The position numbers and the translations under genes are program-made. Below are positions 14,738-18,519 of a stretch of 18,519 nucleotides of DNA, piece by piece (position 1 is the first letter of the stretch; the number at the start of each line of letters is the position of its first letter). The notes under the pieces were generated by a model, which saw only the letters and a program-made list of their open reading frames with translations, ran no database searches and was not told where the DNA came from. Origin of the DNA: JBOFSR01 sp051651645 (GTDB lineage: Bacteria; Spirochaetota; Spirochaetia; Treponematales; Treponemataceae); assembly GCA_051651645.1 (NCBI GenBank), contig JBOFSR010000031.1, positions 1 to 18,519 of the forward strand, given 5' to 3'.

Positions 14738-15448
14738 CTACCATACAATTTTTACAAATTGATTGTCCTGAATGCAAAGCAAGTCGGCCAAAGAAAGTTT
14801 AATTTGAACAGTTGATCCATTCTTTTGCACTGATCCTAACTCGTGCATTGAAATGGAGGCTTTTTTTAACTTTTTGGGAGCGGTAATATTTATAAGAACT
14901 TCAGCCTTTGCTAAATCATTTTTTATTGCATTACCATAAATAACAGAAATTAAATCAAGGTACTCAGCTGAACTGATGGTCTCCCCAGTAAAAACAGGAG
15001 CCATAAGCAAATCCATAAATTTAGGGATTTCATCTGGCAAAAGTTCAACCGTTTGCTTTACCAAAGCTCTATTTAAATTAACTTTGAAGATAGTATCAGC
15101 ATTTGTTTTCTCGACTGTAATGAGCTGCGAAATTTGTTGAGAAAAAACCTTTGTAATATCCCCCGAAAAAAAGTTTACTTTTAAAGAAGAAATCGATGGT
15201 GATGACACCGTTACATTTTCTTGACCTGCTTTTTGTAGATTTGCTTTGATTTCTTTTTCATCAAAAATCGACTGGGAAAAGTTTGCAACCTTTTTTAAGA
15301 GGTCTACAAAATTATCTCCTGCCTGTAAGGCAATATCCACCTCAGCTGATAAATCTTCTTTAACAATTAAATCAACTCTTGTAGTACAACTTACAAGTAA
15401 GAAAACTACATAAAGCCCGAATAAAAATTTTGAGAAGAAAAACTTCAC
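14738..15448 (-). CDS. Lipoprotein of unknown function, coupled to the NlpC/P60 gene
   Basis: A 236-residue protein with a clear lipoprotein signal: M-K-F-F-F-S-K, a hydrophobic core and L-L-V-S-C with the lipidated cysteine at 21. I do not recognise the mature domain with confidence. Its start, T-R-V-D-L-I-V-K-E-D-L-S-A-E-V-D-I-A-L, is the strand pattern of LppM-type lipoprotein domains, where a hydrophobic strand, a short acidic turn and a second strand open a small alpha/beta domain; this is tentative. It starts at GTG, which overlaps the stop of the NlpC/P60-barrel gene by one base (TAGTG), so translation is coupled and the two envelope proteins may act together. No terminator is seen at its end, which runs into the rpsU promoter region. 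Confidence 0.7.
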   Translation of the reverse strand: MKFFFSKFLFGLYVVFLLVSCTTRVDLIVKEDLSAEVDIALQAGDNFVDLLKKVANFSQSIFDEKEIKANLQKAGQENVTVSSPSISSLKVNFFSGDITKVFSQQISQLITVEKTNADTIFKVNLNRALVKQTVELLPDEIPKFMDLLMAPVFTGETISSAEYLDLISVIYGNAIKNDLAKAEVLINITAPKKLKKASISMHELGSVQKNGSTVQIKLSLADLLCIQDNQFVKIVW

Positions 15449-16509
15449 TATTTTGCCGCCTTTACAAGAGGGAACACAAATTTAAGGCCTGTTGAAAATA
15501 CAAGGCCAGAAGCAAGCGAGTTAATCAAATCAACACGGGAATTCAACGGAGAGCCATAAACGGTATAAGAAATATCTTGATAAAAAATGAGATCAGCGGA
15601 TTTCATTTTTATAGTTGGCATATGAAATACAAGTCCAAAAATACCAGGATAAATAGGAACATTGATATTTACAGATGTTTTTGGAATTTGTGCTTGTCCA
15701 AAGGTAAAGACAAGTCCTGTATACAAGCGAACAAATCCAGGAGGAAGCGTCAATGAAAATATAAGCGGCATTTGAATTATGTTTGTGAGTGAAGAAATTC
15801 GAACATCAAGGCCAATTCCTGGCTGAACAACCCAACCTTTGTATACAAAGTGTGAAGTTATGTTTCCACCTACAGTGTTAAAAGAAAACTCTGTCGTGTC
15901 GTAAAAATTCCACGCAAAGGAACCACCCAACTCAATAAAAAACCGTGCAGATACAGGAACTTCCTTTTTTTTGCCCACAACGGTAGCCGTCTCTTTAGGA
16001 ACCTCAACAGGCTGGTATTCCTCAGAATAATTTGCATCAGCAACCAAAAATCTTCGTGCTGATAAATATGTTTTCGCCCAGTATGATTCATTTAAAGACG
16101 AAATAATAACGCCTGTTCGAGGGCCTTCACTTGCACTGTGAATAAACTGATTGTTTCCTATATAAATACCCGCATGAGAGACAGAATTTCCTGTTGTACG
16201 GAAAAACAAAATATCCCCAGGCTGTTTATCCGTTTCTGCAATAATCGCAGTTTCACTAAAAAGCTGTGAAGTTGTTCGAGGTAGCATAATACTCAAAGAA
16301 TCCGATACCGCAGTATTTATAAAGCCAGAACAATCCATTCCCGCTGCAGTCACCCCTCCATACAAATAAGGCGTTCCCAAAAATGTTCGTGCATACTTAA
16401 CGAGTACACCACGAGGATTTTTTATTGGAGTATCAATAATTTGTGAAGACAAAGACATCGCAAGAGAAATCAGCAACGCTACAAGAAAACATTTCTTAAA
16501 ATGATTCAT
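15448..16509 (-). CDS. NlpC/P60 cysteine peptidase fused to a C-terminal outer-membrane beta-barrel-like domain
   Basis: Numbered from the upstream ATG (16515), the protein has 355 residues. A signal peptide (about 3-25, ending S-L-S-S-Q) is followed by an NlpC/P60 domain (about 35-155) that should cleave peptide stems of peptidoglycan. The catalytic Cys is C62 in M-D-C-S-G-F, the His is H114 in S-H-A-G-I-Y-I-G, and H126 in F-I-H-S-A is the third polar residue, so it looks active. After a linker, residues about 190-355 consist of alternating strands with aromatic and glycine residues, like a small outer-membrane barrel, ending F-V-F-P-L-V-K-A-A-K. Barrel topology is inferred. I prefer the second ATG (16509, M-N-H-F-K-K): the promoter -10 ends 7 bases upstream and no Shine-Dalgarno site exists for either. 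The lipoprotein gene follows with a 1-base overlap. Confidence 0.85.
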   Translation of the reverse strand: MNHFKKCFLVALLISLAMSLSSQIIDTPIKNPRGVLVKYARTFLGTPYLYGGVTAAGMDCSGFINTAVSDSLSIMLPRTTSQLFSETAIIAETDKQPGDILFFRTTGNSVSHAGIYIGNNQFIHSASEGPRTGVIISSLNESYWAKTYLSARRFLVADANYSEEYQPVEVPKETATVVGKKKEVPVSARFFIELGGSFAWNFYDTTEFSFNTVGGNITSHFVYKGWVVQPGIGLDVRISSLTNIIQMPLIFSLTLPPGFVRLYTGLVFTFGQAQIPKTSVNINVPIYPGIFGLVFHMPTIKMKSADLIFYQDISYTVYGSPLNSRVDLINSLASGLVFSTGLKFVFPLVKAAK

Positions 16510-16516
16510 AGCCATT

Positions 16517-16545
16517 AATATACACTATTTTAAGACTTTATGCAA
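16517..16545 (-). promoter_or_regulatory. Promoter of the NlpC/P60 operon, abutting the start codon
   Basis: On the minus strand, TTGCAT (16545-16540), 17 bp, TATATT (16522-16517). Transcription should begin near 16510, that is, downstream of the first possible ATG (16515) and next to the second (16509). Confidence 0.55.
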
Positions 16546-16701
16546 CGTTTTTTCTGCTTTGATTAATAATAACATTTCTTAGTAAACAACCACAAAAATC
16601 CATTAGTTTTCAGCACCATTTACATATTTTTTTCATTGTCTTTCCTGATTATAGTATCTATTTATTTATAAAACAACAACAATATATTTATTCCTCATCC
16701 C

Positions 16702-16730
16702 TTGATTTTTTATCAATTTATTGCTAGTTT
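16702..16730 (+). promoter_or_regulatory. Possible promoter for the zinc-ribbon gene cluster
   Basis: TTGATT (16702-16707), 17 bp, TAGTTT (16725-16730) preceded by TGC (extended -10). The predicted leader is about 30 nt and includes GAGGG before the ATG at 16768. The -10 is weak, so confidence is limited. Confidence 0.35.
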
Positions 16731-16767
16731 AATCATGAAAATAAATTCATGCAAATATGAGGGTTTT

Positions 16768-17019
16768 ATGCCATATTACGATTATGCTTGCAATTCTTGC
16801 AGACACACTTTTGAGGAATTTCAAAAAATGTCAGACAAGCCTTTGTCGGAATGTCCAAAATGTAAAGGCGAAGTAAAAAAAATGCTTTCTGCGGGACTTG
16901 GAATTTCTTTCAAAGGAGAAGGATTTTATGTAAATGAAAAATCTTCCAAAAAACCAGAAACAAAATCAGTTCCTGCAACACCAAAACCTTGTGATGGAAA
17001 CTGCAAAGCTTGCTCATAA
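16768..17019 (+). CDS. FmdB-family zinc-ribbon protein
   Basis: An 83-residue cytoplasmic protein starting M-P-Y-Y-D-Y-A-C-N-S-C, the standard beginning of FmdB-type putative regulatory proteins. Two CxxC knuckles (C8/C11 and C29/C32) form one zinc ribbon, separated by H-T-F-E-E-F-Q. A phenylalanine/glycine-rich segment (F-K-G-E-G-F-Y) and a Lys/Pro linker follow. An extra cysteine cluster at the very end, C75-x3-C79-x2-C82, could bind a second metal ion. I chose 16768 because GAGGG sits 4 bases before it and the family begins here; a longer frame opening at 16702 has no support. Function in the family is poorly defined. The next gene begins at the base after this stop. Confidence 0.88.
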   Translation: MPYYDYACNSCRHTFEEFQKMSDKPLSECPKCKGEVKKMLSAGLGISFKGEGFYVNEKSSKKPETKSVPATPKPCDGNCKACS

Positions 17020-17316
17020 ATGACAAATAAATTTTCGTGCGATTTTTGCCAAACAGAGGTGTCACTTGATGATGATGTTTGTCCAATGTGCGGACGTTCA
17101 TTTTCATCAACAAAATGCCCAAAATGCAATTATAAAGGACATTCAAATAAATTTTCAAAGGGTTGTCCAAATTGCGGCTTTACTTCCTCCTCGAACAAAT
17201 CACTTCCTAAAAAAAAGAAGCCCTCTGCATCATTGCCTTTTTGGATAACAGTTATTGTTTGCAGTGCGTTATTTTTCTCCCTCCTGTTCCTGTTTTTAAA
17301 ACTCGCTCTTTTTTAA
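17020..17316 (+). CDS. Tail-anchored double zinc-ribbon protein
   Basis: 98 residues. The N-terminal part carries four CxxC pairs (C7/C10, C21/C24, C33/C36, C49/C52), enough for two zinc ribbons. A Ser/Lys-rich linker (about 55-72) leads to a single membrane helix at 73-95, close to the C-terminus. The ribbons are therefore probably cytoplasmic and tethered to the inner membrane. I do not recognise a named family; many bacteria have zinc-ribbon plus membrane-helix proteins of unknown role. The ATG directly follows the TAA of the FmdB-like gene with no ribosome-binding site, so it is probably translated by termination-reinitiation and the two are likely functionally linked. Confidence 0.8.
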   Translation: MTNKFSCDFCQTEVSLDDDVCPMCGRSFSSTKCPKCNYKGHSNKFSKGCPNCGFTSSSNKSLPKKKKPSASLPFWITVIVCSALFFSLLFLFLKLALF

Positions 17317-17346
17317 GTCGCATATATTCGTTAAACAAAACACAAC

Positions 17347-17361
17347 AAGGAGTTTTACATT
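17347..17361 (+). promoter_or_regulatory. Shine-Dalgarno sequence and ATT start codon of the exported protein
   Basis: AAGGAG (17347-17352), a 6-base spacer and ATT (17359-17361). From the stop at 17332 to the ATG at 17425 the frame contains no ATG, GTG or TTG, so ATT is the only plausible start for the signal peptide that follows. Confidence 0.7.
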
Positions 17362-17853
17362 AAAAAAAATTTTCTTATTGCCCTTTTTTTAGGAATTATT
17401 TGTACGCAGAGTTTTTCTGTCGTAATGCTTGGTGCCTATGGCGGATTTAACTTTAACAGCATCAGCCTTGATAATCAATTTTTGGGGCTTATCATTTCCG
17501 TACAAAATAAAACATTGGTCGATATTAACCTAAACTTTGAGTTTTCACGCTTAGGCTTTTTTATGCCAGGAGTTTCCGTTGACTGGATATTTTACAAAAC
17601 ACCACACGACATAGCCTTTGCAGTGGGATCTGGCATTACTGTCCTCGCATCTTTTTTAGAATACACTCAGTTTAACGCCGCCGCCGCTGGAATACGCATT
17701 CCGATTGTCTTTACCTACGAAAATCTCTCCTACATACAAGTTTCTCCAACTGCAGGAGTTAGACTCAGTGCCCTTGGAGGAACAGCGCTATATTTTTGCA
17801 TCCCCGTAACTATAGGATTTCGCATACCCCTACAATCGTGCGTACCTGATTGA
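17359..17853 (+). CDS. Small exported, barrel-like protein with a probable ATT start; family unknown
   Basis: From the ATT the protein is 164 residues and begins (M)-K-K-N-F-L-I-A-L-F-L-G-I-I-C-T-Q-S-F-S, a standard signal peptide with cleavage expected after S-F-S. The mature part alternates hydrophobic strands with glycine and aromatic residues (L-G-A-Y-G-G-F-N-F, then repeated short strands) and ends in R-I-P-L. It resembles small outer-membrane barrels or periplasmic beta-proteins of spirochaetes; no family is recognised. An ATG at 17425 would give 142 residues but would lose the signal peptide and has no ribosome-binding site. It lies 42 bases after the zinc-ribbon gene and may share its transcript. 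No clear terminator follows. Confidence 0.7.
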   Translation: MKKNFLIALFLGIICTQSFSVVMLGAYGGFNFNSISLDNQFLGLIISVQNKTLVDINLNFEFSRLGFFMPGVSVDWIFYKTPHDIAFAVGSGITVLASFLEYTQFNAAAAGIRIPIVFTYENLSYIQVSPTAGVRLSALGGTALYFCIPVTIGFRIPLQSCVPD

Positions 17854-17864
17854 CCGTTCAATGC

Positions 17865-17893
17865 TTGAAAAAAATCCCTTAATGTGGTATACA
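17865..17893 (+). promoter_or_regulatory. Promoter of lysS, abutting its ATG
   Basis: TTGAAA (17865-17870), 17 bp, TATACA (17888-17893) preceded by TGG (extended -10). The predicted start is near 17900, one base before the ATG at 17901. The only purine-rich bases before the ATG (AGG, 3 bases away) are too close for a Shine-Dalgarno site. Confidence 0.55.
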
Positions 17894-17900
17894 GTAGGCT

Positions 17901-18519
17901 ATGAATGAAAAAAATAAGAAGCTCGTACATTGGGCGGATCAAACGGCAGAAAAAATCATCCGAGAACGTGGTGATTTAGATTTATATACGTGTGCGTCAG
18001 GCATAACGCCTTCTGGGACGGTGCATATTGGCAATTTTCGAGAAATTATTTCGGTCGATCTGATTGTTCGTGCTTTGAAGGCTCGGGGGAAAAACGTTCG
18101 TTTTATTTACTCGTGGGATGATTACGATGTGTTTCGAAAAGTTCCTGCAAATATGCCAAATGCTGAGCAGCTGGAACAATATCTTCGTTTTCCCATCACC
18201 CTTGTGCCAGATCCTTTTGAGCGAGATGAGTCGTATGCACGGCATCACGAACTTGATGTGGAGCGTGTTTTGCCACAAGTGGGAATTAATCCTGAATTTT
18301 TGTATCAATCAAAGCGATATCGCAAGTGCATGTATGCTGAAGGCATGAAAGTTGCTTTGCAAAAGCGGGACAAACTTAAAGAGATTTTAAATAGTGTTCG
18401 CGATGAAAAACACCAAATGACAGGGGAGTATTGGCCTGTTGCAGCGTTTTGTTCAAATTGTAATCGTGACACCACCGAAATACAATCATACGATGGCGAA
18501 TACGGCGTTGCCTATCATT
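17901..18519 (+). CDS. lysS: Class I lysyl-tRNA synthetase, N-terminal part (continues past window)
   Basis: Charges tRNA-Lys with lysine. The first 206 residues are present and the frame is open at the right edge. The class I HIGH-type signature is H-I-G-N (42-45) in G-I-T-P-S-G-T-V-H-I-G-N-F-R-E, followed by the Rossmann-fold segment R-F-I-Y-S-W-D-D-Y-D. A C-x-x-C pair near residues 184-187 (F-C-S-N-C-N-R-D) begins the usual zinc-binding insert. The KMSKS loop lies outside. Most bacteria use the unrelated class II enzyme; class I LysRS is found in archaea and spirochaetes, which gives the best taxonomic clue here. Only M1 is a sensible start; the next in-frame ATG would remove the signature. 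No Shine-Dalgarno site is visible, and the promoter lies directly before the ATG. Confidence 0.95.
   Translation, partial: MNEKNKKLVHWADQTAEKIIRERGDLDLYTCASGITPSGTVHIGNFREIISVDLIVRALKARGKNVRFIYSWDDYDVFRKVPANMPNAEQLEQYLRFPITLVPDPFERDESYARHHELDVERVLPQVGINPEFLYQSKRYRKCMYAEGMKVALQKRDKLKEILNSVRDEKHQMTGEYWPVAAFCSNCNRDTTEIQSYDGEYGVAYH

Noticed and set aside
16546..16701. Possible small RNA or gene in the A/T-rich gap (TATAGT at 16650-16655)
   Set aside because: No -35 at proper spacing, no terminator, and no coding frame of note.
16702..16767. Longer N-terminus for the FmdB-like protein
   Set aside because: The family starts at M-P-Y-Y-D-Y, GAGGG precedes that ATG, and the upstream part overlaps the likely promoter.
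17425..17853. ATG at 17425 as the true start of the small exported protein
   Set aside because: It lacks a ribosome-binding site and would remove the complete signal peptide encoded just upstream behind AAGGAG.
17854..17900. TTCAA-TGC-TTGAA hairpin (17857-17869) as a terminator
   Set aside because: The stem is 5 bp, A/T-rich and followed by A rather than T; it overlaps the lysS -35 and is better read as part of that promoter.

Overview
The window is a low-GC stretch of chromosome that looks like a member of the Treponema lineage (Spirochaetota). The best single clue is the partial gene at the right edge, a class I (archaeal-type) lysyl-tRNA synthetase, which among bacteria is characteristic of spirochaetes and a few other groups. 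The many TPR proteins, loose lipoboxes and small exported barrel-like proteins fit. No phage, transposon, CRISPR or tRNA/rRNA gene is visible; it is an ordinary chromosomal segment with some unusual proteins and unusual start signals.

Layout. 3-818 is the 3' end of a U32-peptidase-like gene. 917-2683 is an unrecognised two-helix membrane protein with a long acidic cytoplasmic tail. It converges, across a bidirectional terminator, on gpmI (2737-4389, minus). A 303-base divergent region carries promoters for gpmI and for a three-gene plus-strand operon (115-aa protein, TPR protein, rlmN; 4693-7232). Then come a minus-strand DUF4340-like protein (7266-8138) and a divergent pair, an MliC-like lipoprotein and rsmG (8216-9279). 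A membrane TPR protein with a degenerate Mrr-like domain (9257-10642, minus) is divergent from femAB-like/tsaB/queA (10724-13559). The minus strand then holds NlpC/P60-barrel (to 16509), a lipoprotein, rpsU and a phosphodiester-glycosidase-like lipoprotein. The plus strand ends with an FmdB-like zinc ribbon, a tail-anchored zinc-ribbon protein, a small exported protein and lysS.

Two themes link the genes. One is translation and RNA modification: rlmN, rsmG, tsaB, queA, rpsU and lysS. The other is the cell envelope: FemAB-like, NlpC/P60, MliC-like and several lipoproteins.

The most interesting signal is in the gene starts, which fall into three groups. (1) Several genes have a good -35/17-bp/-10 promoter whose predicted transcription start lies at, or within about 9 nt of, the ATG, and they have no Shine-Dalgarno sequence; these look leaderless. 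(2) Genes with a Shine-Dalgarno sequence have predicted leaders of about 29-40 nt. (3) Two exported proteins have a strong AAGGAG-type site followed by ATT exactly where a signal peptide should begin. One of these ATT starts sits in the loop of a 10-bp inverted repeat whose upstream arm is the ribosome-binding site. All promoter and start calls were made by eye and no transcript data were available.
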